Assembly (NCBI GenBank): GCA_958299035.1 | Contig: CATQJL010000001.1 | Location: forward strand, 32,785,554 to 32,849,553 | Source: Cylicocyclus nassatus | Lineage: Eukaryota; Nematoda; Chromadorea; Rhabditida; Strongylidae | Length of the DNA: 64,000 nucleotides | Direction: 5' to 3' | Part shown: in pieces, positions 11,213-22,802 of the stretch | Numbering within the stretch: the stretch's first letter is position 1 | How the letters are laid out: every line of letters starts with the position of its first letter | Made by a program: the position numbers and the translations under genes | Notes under the pieces: generated by a model | What the model was told of the DNA's origin: nothing | Database searches by the model: none | The model's input: only the letters and a program-made list of their open reading frames with translations

Positions 11213-11406
11213 TTAATGGCATAACACGCTGTTTTAGCCTTCAAAGAAGCTTTGACAGATAGATTAGCCTGTTGCCTCGTATTCTACTATTTCTCATCAG
11301 AAAGACATGACACACTACAACCATGCTTCACCATAATTCTCACTTTCTATGATCCTGAGTTTATAAGCACAAATTTAGACATTATTTGCTTTATTTTAGG
11401 AAAGCT

Positions 11407-11595
11407 ATGCGTTGGCCATTTCTTTATATTGTGATGGCTATGCTGTTTTCAATAAGCATGGGATTCCCGCAGCTGGAAGAACCTGACATGAAATCTGGAC
11501 GGGAACAGCTTGTAGAACCTGACATGAAATCTGGAAATAAATCCGACAACAAAGTCGATAGGAAGAAGTACAAGATGTTCGATTGGATCATCTGA
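11407..11595 (+). CDS. putative small secreted peptide with internal repeat
   Basis: ATG at 11407 opens 62 codons. The first ~20 residues (MRWPFLYIVMAMLFSISMG) form a typical signal peptide with a hydrophobic core. The rest is hydrophilic and contains a 12-residue direct repeat beginning EPDMKSG (codons from 11479 and 11515, sharing 21 identical bases). It ends in a basic stretch KVDRKKYKMFDWII. A strong nematode acceptor, TTTATTTTAG, lies eight bases upstream, as expected for spliced-leader addition or a first intron. The repeats and basic residues recall processed peptide precursors, but no known peptide family is recognised. It might be only the first exon. No polyadenylation signal was found close by. 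Confidence 0.45.
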   Translation: MRWPFLYIVMAMLFSISMGFPQLEEPDMKSGREQLVEPDMKSGNKSDNKVDRKKYKMFDWII

Positions 11596-11961
11596 TCCTT
11601 CACATCTGCCGTGTGTGTTTAGAAAATGAAGATTTCTCAGTTAAGCTTTGATGAATGTCCAAAACTAAGTGTTCAGATAACATTGATAATGAAAACAAAA
11701 ATCAAGGTGCAGCAACAAGAATGCAAATATTATGTGGGTGCAAAAGTTCTTTTCGTTCCAAAATTAAATCGCAGATCCCGCAGAAGAAATATAAACAATT
11801 AATTTGGGCAGTGTTCAATGCAAAATTTCTTCCTATTTCTAGCAGCTATGTTTCTGATAAGACTATTTCGGCGAGATTCGAGATAAACGCGGAATCTTAC
11901 AACCTCACTTTTACCATATCTAACTTTCTTTAATTCTTGGAACTTTTGTCTTAGGTTTCCA
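11596..11961. other. unassigned stretch
   Basis: Downstream of the small peptide ORF. An ORF at 11655-11933 has no recognisable domain. Nothing else seen. Confidence 0.35.
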
Positions 11962-12451
11962 AAGGTGCTTTGATAACCTGCCGGTAGGGCAAAACTTTGG
12001 AAATTAATGCAGTTTTTTATATTCCTTCAGCATGTATTTGAAAATTTTCAGAAATTTTTGTAAAGTGACCAAATTTTATGTTAGGCTTGCTCTAACCTCG
12101 TAAAACAATGAGCGCATCTTCTTCTCCTCTTTCTAATAGTTTTTCCTTGCAAAACATGCGATTTTTTGCGAATGAAGTCGCCACGACTGTACCCGAAACC
12201 ACAACTACACATTTTTGAGCGATAGCCGCTCATTTGCTTTGTAAAACGAAAGATAGTAATAACCGGTTTTTGAAACTTCAAAATTCTGAAGATTTTGCAT
12301 TGTTTGGTGCGATTATGTGATGTCAATTATTTAAAACTCGAAGCTATCGTAATCTGACTCACCTAAAATCCATAAGAGAAGCTGGAAAAAAACAAAAAAT
12401 ATCAGTAATTTGCAAAAGGTTTGCCCTATCAGAAAGTTATCAAAGCACCTT
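11962..12451. mobile_element. foldback element, copy 1
   Basis: AAGGTGCTTTGATAACCTG with GGGCAAAAC at the left is matched in inverted form by TTTGCCCTATCAGAAAGTTATCAAAGCACCTT at the right (written here only as a match, ending 12451). A diverged relative lies at 47870-48330, so this is a dispersed family. Confidence 0.5.
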
Positions 12452-13667
12452 CAGAAATCATAAGAGTTCTGAAAATCGGCGAAAGTTAGACTTGGAGAGT
12501 GGAAAAAAAGTTGGTTAAAAATGGAGAGTTGCAAGTCAGCAATCATCTCACAATCAGAGCTCGTTGGACGCAGCGTTGCAGCGAAAAATAGCTGCTAGAA
12601 AGAGGAAAAAATTCCGCAATGTATAGAGCTCGAAGTGTTTGTTTATTTTCGTTGGGATTTGCGGGTTGGTTTAAAAAAAAACACGGAAGGATCACTTGTA
12701 CCGGCCTAATATATCCTCTTAAGAAAGACCAAGAAGCTTTCAAACACATTTTTTCAAATCTTACATTCTCTTATCAATCGTGTACATGTCCGATCTGCGT
12801 ATAGAATTTGTAGACCGATTTATCGTAAAAGCATGCATTTTCATGCGGAATTGTAGAAATAAGATGCCAAATACAGATGAAAAAAAATTGCGAAGTGCTT
12901 TTTGTTTACGCTTAATTTTGTAGACAGGTCCGCGAATACTCATTTTTTGATTATTTATTCGAAACGGTGCAGATTCTGCAAGTCTATAAGGAGAGTATTA
13001 TTTATTATAAAGGCCCCGTCGAGTCTCCGCCTTAGCGCCCCTCAGCATTAAAAAAGCGACCTTTTTTTCTTTAGCTCAATTCGTTCAGAGCTGTGCATTA
13101 TGAGTTTTAAAATATTATTCAGAACTCTTCAAAAGCTCTCGAAGAATGTACAGCCTCTAAATTTCTGAATACTGTAAAAAACGCATAGTTTTGATATCAA
13201 GACGGTCTGGAGTGATGTTGTCCATCGAAAGGCAAACGCTCTCAAGCCATTCAGTTCATTTCATGGGTCGAAGCAGCTTGTCTGAGAGTCTCCAGTTCAA
13301 GGGATGTGAAATTTTCGATCCTCCTTTTTGCGATTTACCTGTCAGGACTATCCCTTTTATTTCGAAGAACACATGTAAGTTATGTGATTATAATAAAACG
13401 GTCGCTGATGTGATTTAACTTCTTCTTAAACACTTGTTGATTAGTGAAAGCATATGCACTAGGTTTGTGCAAAGAAATGCGTTTTCTAAGCCTTTCGATT
13501 TTCTTGTCAAACATTCCCACTTAGATCAGATTCCGCATACTATTGAGAATCTGCTTTTATGCTCTACTACGACGGTCAAAACATTTCACACTTACCTATT
13601 GGAGAACCAAAATTGTTGCATTTGCTTTCTGCTAGGGTCCAGACGCAAATGATATGGCGATTTTCTA
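12452..13667. other. unassigned stretch
   Basis: AT-rich. The part to about 12700 still resembles the sequence after 48330, so the dispersed repeat may extend this far. No gene recognised. Confidence 0.35.
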
Positions 13668-15438
13668 ACAGGGAAAGGACCCATGGTCGAAGTGGAGTTA
13701 CCACACGTGATGCATATCATTCTGTTGGTCTTCGGGCGCTGATATGAGAAAGTTAGCGACGGTTCTCACAAGGGAAGTTCACTTAGTCGAAGTGGCGATT
13801 CGGAAGGAGGTCTACACCAGTGGATAGAGCTTAAAAAGCTGATCTCAGATATACCTTCTATATCTGCGATGCGTCGTTTTGAAAAAAGTTGTGAGCTTTT
13901 CTAAAGCCAAATTTTCGTGCATTTTGAGTCGCAAAATCATGATAATCGTTACACAAAAGTGTGCAAACTTAAGCAAACCACCTAATAAGTATTGTAGGTC
14001 TGATTCGAGCTCATTCGAACGCTATCGAATGTTTTTCGATCATGTTGTTCATCCACAGGTCTCATTTCATTCCTAGATCACCCTTGCATTATGTATACAA
14101 AATAGCCCCATAACCTCCATCTAGAAAAACGCGTCGCATAGGAAACTTTTTGGAAACTGCCAATAGATAGAACGTGAAACGATGTTGTAAAATATATTTT
14201 CATTATCTGCGACGCGTTCTTCTAGATGGAGGTTATGGGCTTTTTTGTATATACAATGGAAGTGTGATCTAGGAAGGAAATGACGGCCTGTGAATAAATA
14301 ACATGCTCGGAAAACACTCGAAAACGTTCGGATAAACTCGAATTGACTTACAATGCTTACTAGGTGGTTTGCTTAAGTTTGCACACTTTTGTGTGACGAT
14401 TATCATGATTTTGCGAGTCAAAATGCACGAAAATTTGGCTTTAGAAAAGCTCATAACTTTTTCCAAAACGACGCATCGCAGATATAGAAGATAATTCTGA
14501 GATCAGCTTTTCAAACTCTATCCGCTGGTATAGGTCTCCTTCCGAATCGCCACTTCGACTAAGTGAACTTCCCTTGTCAGAACGAACACTGCACATTATA
14601 GATCTGAGGCGCTAAGGAGTGTACAGGTGTGGGCGTATAGGTAGGGTAGCTGCCGAGACTATGGAGCAGGTGGTAAAGAGTCGCGTCTCCTATGGAGCCA
14701 AAATTCTCGCAATTTTACAAGTTGTATTTTGTCAATTCGCAAAATTTTCGAGGCAAGGAGACCCTCCTAGTAAGCTGTTTACAGCAAAGATTGGCGCTAT
14801 TTCAGCGCTATTCTATCTGTAAACCTTGACCGCATATTTACCAGAGACATAGAAAAGTCTCTCTGTGCAGAAAGATTATTGCATTTAAAACCAGCAATTC
14901 GATAATCTCTCTTGCCCAAGTTTACAGCCGTATCCGACTTTGCTCTCCTATTGTATACTACCGTGACTCCAAAGAAGTTTCACTATGGAAAAAGAGTTTA
15001 ATATATGTGATGGCAATAATATATGTGTCTGGCATTTTTGAATAATCTCCAAAACGGTGTTTCAGTGAAATTCATGACTTTGAATTTTTGATTGATACTG
15101 AATTAGTGCCAACTTTTGCTGTAAACAGCTTACTAGGAGGGCTTCCTTGCCTCGAAAATTGCAGATTGACAAATAACTTGCAGAATTACAAGAATTTTGG
15201 CTTTTTGAAAGAAGCGATCAGCAGCTATCCACCTGCCCATTCGTCCACACCTGTACATTGCTTAGCGCCCCAGATCTATAGTGTGCCTTAGTCATCCCGA
15301 AGAACAGCTGTTCATAACTTTTCCCAGAAGATCACTGAGCAGTTAAGGAACACGGACCTGGTATTAGTTCCCCAAGACCGGCATAATGATATGCATCACG
15401 TGTGGAAACTCCACTTCGACTAAGGGTCCTTCCCTTGT
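13668..15438. mobile_element. nest of foldback elements (ACAAGGG family)
   Basis: Outer arms start with ACAGGGAAAGGACCC at 13668 and end with GGGTCCTTCCCTTGT at 15438, and share GTCGAAGTGGAGTT and CACACGTGATGCATATCAT in inverted form. Inside sits a complete second member, 13768-14577, whose ~400 bp arms both contain GTCGAAGTGGCGATTCGGAAG. A third foldback (about 14585-15298) has arms around ATAGATCTG and GGCGCTAAG. The three inverted pairs are nested, so they were inserted one after another. Confidence 0.7.
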
Positions 15439-16087
15439 AAGATGTCACCGGCTGTTCCGCTAGTTGTTCACATTATGCACCCTAACCATTTTTGGAGCAT
15501 GAATGGATAGTCGTTGAACTATTCTGTGCCCATAAGTTTCTTTGAAGAGGGAATTCGCCAAAGTTTCTTTCACTTCTGTAATCGTAAGATTAGGACACCC
15601 TATTGACAATTTTTTGCAAAAACATTATGCTGCTCAGGTTGCAGAAATCGGAAAATTTCGTATTTTGGGATTTGAAGACCACGAAAAAGGCTGGAAAAAC
15701 AACTTTAATTTCGATTTATTTCTTTTCGCAGTTTTTTTTCGTTCAAGCTCTGTTCATTTGCATTTATACGTTGCGGCTATAAGATAGAATACTTGTCTTC
15801 TCCATTATTACTAATCACTGAAGGAAATTATGATTTATCAAAAACAAGATATTAGAAAGATCTTTTGTTTCACAATTTCTGCTCAGCCCAGATGAATGTG
15901 TGCTGTGTTGCCAAAGGTTTGCTGCTTCCGAGGGTCTCATTCGCTTCCAAGAACATATATTTTTGGAAAAAGCACGTCAACGTGACTTTTCGCAAAATAC
16001 GCATGATTTTCGCCAAACTAATAGTGAAAAAACAGATAAAGAGCTACGACTTCATTTCCTGAATGATGGTGCTATCTAGACTTAGCT
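15439..16087. other. unassigned stretch
   Basis: An ORF at 15542-15787 has no signal peptide or domain. No repeat boundary seen. Confidence 0.35.
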
Positions 16088-16688
16088 ATGAAATCATTGC
16101 TCTGTCTCTTCCTCGTTACCTTATTATTTAGTGAGCACTGCGAACAAACTTATACCGATTGCCTATGTATTGTAAAAGTCTTGCGAGTTACAGTCGACAT
16201 ATCATCTGACATTCAACTTCTCGAGTGAAGTGAAAAAGACATATAAGTCCTTAATCCTGCTGAACGCACTGAGAGGAAGATGCATTATTTATAAGAAAGG
16301 TACAACATGTACTGGTGAAGTCATGAGGACAAATCTAGCGACATTCAAAAATGTATTTATGACAATTGCAACTCGAATAATTGTAATAATAACATTCTAA
16401 CAAAAGCATAAAAACGGTAATTTATTGGAAGTTATTGCGAAACTTTTGATTGAAAATCACGCGTTTTGCAGACGTATATCTTCGATCGAAAAAACTACAT
16501 AAAGATTGCAGCACCTGCTATCATTCTTGTAGAGAAAATGTTAGAATTATAATCGGATAATTAAGAATTGTGATATTGCAGATTACTGGTTCTTTGAACC
16601 TGCACTATTGTTGTATCTGTATATGAACAGCAAGTTTTACCATATCATAGCAGACATAGTTTACAAACTGATGAGCTTGTGTTTCTAA
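16088..16688 (+). CDS. candidate secreted small protein, 2 exons (tentative)
   Basis: ATG at 16088 begins a clear signal peptide (MKSLLCLFLVTLLFSEHC) followed by EQTYTDCLC. Read straight through, the ORF stops at 16226 after 46 codons. GT donors lie at about 16172 (GTATTG) and 16178 (GTAAAA). Using the first, a strong acceptor TGATATTGCAG at 16571-16581 gives a second exon, 16582-16688, that stays open for 34 codons in the required phase. It then ends at TAA. Its product is hydrophobic and unknown. An alternative is a later Cys-rich exon at 16978-17157. The signal-peptide exon is the convincing part; the rest is inference. Confidence 0.3.
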
Positions 16689-16977
16689 GAATCTTCCCAA
16701 TGAATTGAAAAATCTTTATCTGTGAACACAAAAACCGAAAAACAAAGATACAGCTATTTTAACTGAAACTTGAACTTCACCCATTTGATACGAGTCGTAG
16801 AAAATCCACCAGTTGATAATTCAAGAAAAAAACTTTTCAAACTCAAATTTCCGCTTTCTATGAAAGCGGAAATTTTAGTAAATATTTTAAAATATTTTTT
16901 CTACAGCAATGCTGAAAAAAAATAAAACAGAACAGTTTAGACATTATAATACAGCTGAATACCTGTGCTAAGGCTGA

Positions 16978-17157
16978 AGTAATCTTTTGATTATCGACGA
17001 TAAGAGGGCAAGAACAAGAAGGACTCACGCTAATGGAGCTTGTCCTTGGTACTGCTGTTACAACGGAAAATCAATTATAAATCGCGGTGTTCATAAAAAG
17101 TGCAATGTAATCCAAATTCAGAATCACTTATTTTGCAGATCCAAAGCGTGTATTTAA
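16978..17157 (+). CDS. cysteine-rich open frame, possible exon
   Basis: 59 open codons without an ATG at the front, ending at TAA 17155. The C-terminal part has six cysteines in the order C-x3-CC-x14-C-x10-C-x4-C (for example GACPWYCCYNGK), unusual for chance ORFs in AT-rich DNA. It could be the terminal exon of a secreted disulfide-rich protein whose signal-peptide exon is at 16088. A competing reading uses the acceptor TTTTGCAG at 17131-17138 and another frame open to 17315 (58 codons, no recognised domain). No family is recognised. Confidence 0.25.
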   Translation, partial: SNLLIIDDKRARTRRTHANGACPWYCCYNGKSIINRGVHKKCNVIQIQNHLFCRSKACI

Positions 17158-17519
17158 GCGCATTGACTGAGCTTAACTTCTTCGTAATAACTAGTTCAGA
17201 TCAAGCCAAGAAGCAAGGTTTCTTTGGACAATCGCCAATTGGACAGCTCAAAATCTTTGATTCTCTTTACTACATTTGCAACAGTGCGGCTGACTTTTCG
17301 GCATATCCCATATAAGTTTTACTTTACCACCATAATAATCATGACTACAAAGTAGCCTGATCATGAAATGTACCTACAGCAGGTGAAGTAATTTAGAGTC
17401 TCAACTAGGTGTTATTTGTTTATGGCGAGTGGACTGTTGTATAAATCTCATATGGCTGTTACTCGGAGAAGAAGAGTTTATCGAAACAACATCACGCCAA
17501 GGAACAATCTCTGGCTCCA

Positions 17520-17773
17520 CTAATCATCTTTATCTTTAAAGCTATCCCTCATGCATTCGTCATAACAGTATCTGAATCGAGTAACATTCTCTTTCGAGCA
17601 AGTCCAGTTGCACTGTAAATGATAGAATCTTTGGCAGCGCTAAAAGCTGAGAAAGTGTAAGCGATTAATCTTACATAAAGGGTGCTCCAAAATGCATACC
17701 AGGAGCATAAAGTAGCTTCCACAGCAACAAGTGCACATAGTAGTATCATTGAGAATAAAATGCTTGAAGACAT
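17520..17773 (-). CDS. secreted Cys-rich mini-protein, CX3C-X10-CX3C
   Basis: Two exons on the minus strand: 17773-17675 and 17612-17520, joined across a 62 bp intron with GTAAGATT donor and ATCATTTACAG acceptor, both phase 0. The product is 63 residues. Residues 1-20 (ending VAVEA) are a signal peptide. The mature part has five cysteines spaced C-x10-C-x3-C-x10-C-x3-C. The last four form CX3C-X10-CX3C, the spacing of helical hairpins held by two disulfides (alpha-hairpinin-like or CS-alpha/alpha peptides). There is an N-glycosylation-type NVT and an acidic-basic tail. An acceptor-like CATTTGCAG at 17811 would leave a 37-base leader, consistent with a spliced leader. Without splicing the frame is open for 74 codons but loses all four later cysteines, which favours the spliced model. 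Function unknown. Confidence 0.55.
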
Positions 17774-18054
17774 CGTTTTTTGAATTGAGCAATTCCAGGA
17801 CGCAAACTTCCTGCAAATGTGTTTTTTTCTACGAAGTTTTGGAGATCTGTGATAGTTCGAATTATATGGTTGTTTTGGGAGATACTTACTTAAAACAGCA
17901 TAAGTAACGCAAACACTTTAAGTAATATCGAGTAGCTATATCTTTGGAGATAATTCTTGACTTGATTTTTCAGAGTTTGCTCATATGAGCAAAACAGTTT
18001 TGATAACATCTTTTGCATGCGAATATCTCAATGGTTAGCCTTTAGCAAGCTCTA

Positions 18055-18537
18055 ACAAAGGGGGGGGGGGGGAGCCACGGAGTCGAAGTGACCAATCACT
18101 ACAATCTACATATCATTAATGAGAGCATGGAACGTTGATTCCAAATCTGCTTTTCCTATCTGCAGAGCTCTTTTGAGAAAGAAGTTACGAGCATATTTCA
18201 ACTCGAAAAATGGACCAAAGGCCGGCATAAAATCAATTTTTTGCAGCCCTTTTAACGTCAAATGGAGAAATAGGAAATACTGATATAATAGGCAGAAAGA
18301 GTCCATTGTAGAAAATATCCTGGCATTTGCCGCTGCTTCATTTTGAGTCGAAAGAGGCTGTAGCGGTGGATTTTACCCTAACCTTAGTTGAATTCCGACT
18401 CTAGAAATGCTCATAACTTCTTCTCCAGAAGCGTTCTACAGGTACGGAGGTCAGATTTGGAATCAGCGCTCTAAACTTTCATAAAAAATGTGCAACTTGC
18501 GGTGAACGGCCACTTCGACTTCGTGACGCTCCCTTGT
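18055..18537. mobile_element. foldback element, ACAAGGG family
   Basis: Left arm starts ACAAAGGG with a long G run and GGAGTCGAAGTG; right arm ends CACTTCGACTTCGTGACGCTCCCTTGT. Inner arms also pair around GATTCCAAATCTG. Confidence 0.6.
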
Positions 18538-19375
18538 AAGATAATTTTCTTGTTGTTGCAATGATTTGCAGAGTATTTAAAATAAATTTGCTTTCCACAA
18601 TCGTAATATTTGGTCGAAAATCAACGCGAAGCTTTAACCGAACAAAAAAGTGCTTACTGCACACTCGTGTACAGCATTTTTACAGTTCCAGAGGGTGATG
18701 AAATGAATGCTGATTTTAGATCACTCTCGACAACTGCTGTGCGCTTTTGAACCCTAAGTTGTGAGTGGTTCTGGGATCTTCAATTGGAAGGTAATGGAAC
18801 AAACTCGAGAATTGCTCAATTAAACCTGTGTGAGATCAGGGCATTCACAGTAAGCGATTTCTATCTAATGTATCCGTATTCAAAAATTATCGGTTTGAGA
18901 GCTGGAAACTGTTTTTGCTTGAATTTTGCGTTTCTTTTGAGTGCCATTTATGCTCACAGAGGAGCATAGCAAATGCCGAAGACAGATTTGGAATAAGGTT
19001 CAATGCTCTATGAAATGTTGAATGGTTCATCTGAAAAGGCCACTTAGAGTAAAAACGCCGACCCTATTAGTACCAATTGCTTTTCGATTTCGAGCTGATG
19101 TTGCAAAGGCAAGCGTACGAGATCCAAAACATGCAAAAAATTGCTTGATTAAAGAGCATTTGATTACTTTTTTAACAGGTTAATGAAGGTTTTAAAAACG
19201 GGATTTTCTCATAAACTCTTAATAATGGGATTTCAACTGAAGCAGTAGTTTTTAATCGTATACAGGTAGTACAAACGAAGTGAACAAGTGAATTTGGAAC
19301 TCGGGAAGATCCCTTCTAATACTGCGAGGTCTGTAGTTTCGTGGAGAAAGTACAATAGTTAACGCGCAGTGCAGA
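18538..19375. other. unassigned stretch
   Basis: No gene or repeat boundary recognised; short ORFs only. Confidence 0.35.
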
Positions 19376-21442
19376 TATACAGGGTGCCCCAACAAAATGT
19401 GGGTGCGTAGCAAGTGGTACCCAGGCAGCCGACTGCTGCCGCAGCCAGCCGCCAGAGCTGCCGGCAAAGCCGCTGCAGATGGTACAGTAATCACGCTCGT
19501 CGTCTAAAACCTTGCCGAGAGGTTTTCTCGCACCTCATCGCTTTGAGGTGCGAAATCAGCCTCAGAAAAGCGTGATATCCACGATATATTATAATATTTG
19601 AAACAGCAGAAAATTCATGTTTTTAAGAAACATGCAAGCAAAGGTAAAAAGGGGGGAGGTTTTTCAAAGGAAAATGGAAAATTACTAATTCAGATCATTT
19701 TAAAAACTCAAAGGTAGTAAAGCTGAAAAGTTCGGAAATTTCTTGAATTTTTGGAGTATTTTTCTTGCTTTTACGTCGAAAAACGGGCGAGAACCATTAC
19801 TGGAAAATGTCATGGGTGTAAAGGTAAGAAAACTGTGTCACTATGATTATTTCATACAGAGTGTTAAGCGATCTAAAGGCAAAGTAAGTCAGTCTAAGTT
19901 GGTCAATGATAAAAGATGAAAATATGCCACATCTGCTGATATAAAAGGGAACATCACCAAGAAGTATGTACTGTTTTAATACCTACACGGTTCCCTTTTC
20001 CAGGTATTTTGAGAAAATAATAAAATAATAATGAAAAAAAAATCGAAATTCACAACTCATTGCGAATTATAAAAGCTCAAAATTGAAAGAACTACCTCTG
20101 TTAATCCTTCAACAAGACCGCATTTCGAATTCTGAAGTGTTCAATGGATATTTATTGTACTTATTTCATAATTTGTAACAGAAAACCTTTTTGATATCCT
20201 ATTCATTCTTTGTAATTGTTTGTGAATTTTTGGAAATTTTTCGGTGTAGTTTTGTATTCGACTGCATGATTCTCAATGAAATATGGCTTTTTTCTGCTGT
20301 TCAAAATGATATAGATATTGAGGATATTACGCTATCATTGACCTTCTCAATTTGATTGACCTACTTTGCCTTATATAGCTCGCTTAACATCACTCTGTAT
20401 GAAGAAATCATTTTGACACAGTTTTCTTACCGTTATATCCATGACATTTCCCTGTAAATGTTCTCTTCCATTTTTCGACGTAAAGAAGAGAAAAAAATCT
20501 GTAGAAATTTAAGAATTCCTAATTTTTTCAGCTTCTGCTTCCTTTGAGTTCTTGAAGTGATTTGATTTTGTGATCATTTTGCTCTAGAATAACCTTTCTC
20601 TGATCATCTTTGTTTATTTGCTTGATTTCAAAAAACATGAATTTTTTGTCAAAATGATAAAGATATCGAGGATATCACGCTTTCCTGAGGCTGTTCTCGC
20701 ACCTCAAAGCGATGAGGTGCGAGGAAACCTCTCGGCAAGGTTTTAGACGACGAGCGTGATTACTGTACCATCTGCAGCGGCTTTGCCGGCAGCTCTGGCG
20801 GCTGGCTGCGGCAGCAGTCGGCTGCCTGGGTACCACTTGCACGCCTCCCACAAAATGTACCTACTGTTATTGTAAATAACTTTCTTGTAATGAAGTGTTT
20901 CGAGGAGCTTTAGGTACCCTTTTGTAGAGAGAGGTTAAACTTAGATTTACAGTATGGAGCGAATCATCAAACTTTCTTCATACCTATAGGATTACGGTAA
21001 GAAAATTCAGCATATGGAACCATTGTGGAATATACAACCTAACAGAATTTTTTCAAAAAATCTAAAAAATGGTATACCAGGGTTTTCGCGCATGCTGATT
21101 CCACCTAACAACTGTCTACGAGTGTTTTCAGCTTTTCTGACGATGTAACTACATTTCTGACAAATGCGGGAAAATCAGCGGCTCCCATCACCGTACCATA
21201 AGAGTTTTTGGCTTGTTAGGTTTTGTTCCGAGGCAGAATATGGCCTCCAATGGCTTAGAATCCTTGTTGAAGTTCGTATCGTAATCCTACAGTAATGAAG
21301 AGCGATAAATGACTCGCTCCATACCGCAAATCTAAGTTTAACCTCGCGCTACAAAAGGGTAGCCAAAGCTTCTCAGAGCACTTCATTACAAGAGAGTTAT
21401 TTGCAATCAAACATGAGTACATTTTTTGGGACACCCTGTATA
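19376..21442. mobile_element. mariner-like MITE carrying an inserted foldback
   Basis: Left end TATACAGGGTGCCCCAACAA, right end TTTTTGGGACACCCTGTATA: inverted repeats with TA at each edge, typical of Tc1/mariner-type MITEs. Inner arms pair around AAATCTAAGTTTAACCTC (about 20937-20950 and 21330-21345). The left arm is interrupted by the GC-rich foldback at 19400-20848. Confidence 0.65.
19400..20848. mobile_element. GC-armed foldback inserted in the mariner-like MITE
   Basis: Arms of about 180 bp (from GCAAGTGGTACCCAGGCAGC to TCAGCCTCAGAAAAGCGTG, and the complement at 20665-20838) are nearly identical and GC-rich. They flank AT-rich interior that also pairs loosely. The 19252-19494 minus-strand ORF is only a by-product of the left arm. 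Confidence 0.7.
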
Positions 21443-22142
21443 ATATGTAAATGCAACAAGATAGTTTGCAGCTGGTGTCAGCTATCTCTGAGAAGATTGA
21501 TCTATAAGCTGTGATTGAAATCCAAAAGCTCGATTCTCTGTTTAATACTTAGTAGTAGGTGGAGATGCAACGGAATTGAAATACCCTATACAAGCAGAAT
21601 TCAAGCAGACTGGTCATACTTTATGCATGCTGTTCAATCGTACAAGCTTAAATTTTGTACAAAAACGAGCAAAAACTAGATGCGCTGTTTCCATATTAAG
21701 ATGCAGAAATTCCTGCAGGAAACATACAATGCTGAAAAAGCAAGAAAACTAAAAAATGTGATTTTCAAGTACAAACCTTGGAAATATTGATGATGGTCTA
21801 TCATTCTTTTTTACCATTTCTTGTAGTTATTGAGCCTTATATATCTTTTACACAGTTCTTCTAGAAGACTGCAAGCCTTACATCTTCAAGAAAAATAAAC
21901 ACCGGGACAACTCTTGGTTTTTATATGTTAAAGCGACTTACTTTCGAGTGTTACTTTGACTAAATTTTCAATTTTCCACTTGCTTACTCATTCAGTAACT
22001 GGAAACCAATATAGCCTGACAGAATTAGCGTATGTTTTTAACAAAAAATAACATGTTTTTTCAACTGATCGATTGAGTCAATTTAAGATCTGATTTTCTG
22101 TATGATAAATATGGCAAGCTCTATGGTATACTATACAGTCAT
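21443..22142. other. unassigned stretch
   Basis: AT-rich. Its last ~65 bases (22077-22142, AGCTCTATGGTATAC) recur just after the next MITE at 22807-22870. Confidence 0.4.
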
Positions 22143-22146
22143 TTGA

Positions 22147-22802
22147 AGGTATTAGTTCGGGAAAATTGACCCTTCGCGGATTTGATGGACTTAGGTAGTA
22201 GACCCCCCCCCCAAATACACTGAAACCCAAAACCCAACTGCTACATGCGCCAAGTCCTGGAGGAGATGTGCTTCAAAATTCCACCGGCCCCTCCCACTTT
22301 CACTGAAAGCAGTGTCCAGGCTAAATCTAACCCCCTCCGATTAAAGCCGAACCTGAATGCAGACCCCACGAGAGGGGCATCTGCACTGGTCCGGTCTTCT
22401 AATGTTGTCTCTGAGTGGAGACAAGGGGCCTGGAACAGCCAAAGTCCTATCAGGCCCCGCCCAGATTCTATCAGACTCCACCCACCCATTTACTGAAGCT
22501 GCCCGCGCCTTTAGGACAGGGTCCTCGGGAATCGGTTTTTTTTTTTGGGGGGGGGGGAGGGTTCGGACTAACTGAATTTCATAACTGTGGTCAGGGCCCC
22601 GGAAAGGCTCCGAACTGGCAAAAACATGGGAGGCAAGATTTCGAGTGGACGCTGCCTTTGAGTAGGCGGGGCTGATGGAGATCTGAGCGAGTTTTTCAGG
22701 ATTGCAAATGAATTAGCAGGTGGGGTTTTGGTTACAGTTGAGGGATGTACTACCTAACTCCACCAAAATCCGGAAAGGGTCCATTTTGCCGATTCGCTGC
22801 CT
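22147..22802. mobile_element. AGGCAG-family MITE, copy 3
   Basis: Left AGGTATTAGTTCGG and right CGATTCGCTGCCT are diverged inverted ends. Both arms share GACCCTT, CGGATTT and TTAGGTAGTA in inverted form. Flanks are TTGA (22143-22146) and TTAA (22803-22806). Runs of C and G (22202, 22545) sit inside. Confidence 0.6.

Noticed and set aside
16088..16228. i-type lysozyme (destabilase) because of a DCLC word after the signal peptide
   Set aside because: The family pattern is DCLxCIC with many later cysteines; the spacing here is different and no following exons match.
16978..17157. Insulin-like peptide because of CC
   Set aside because: Cysteine spacing does not fit insulin B and A chains.
22241..22675. 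Overlapping ORFs on both strands
   Set aside because: They lie in the GC-rich interior of an AGGCAG MITE and have poly-Gly/Pro composition.
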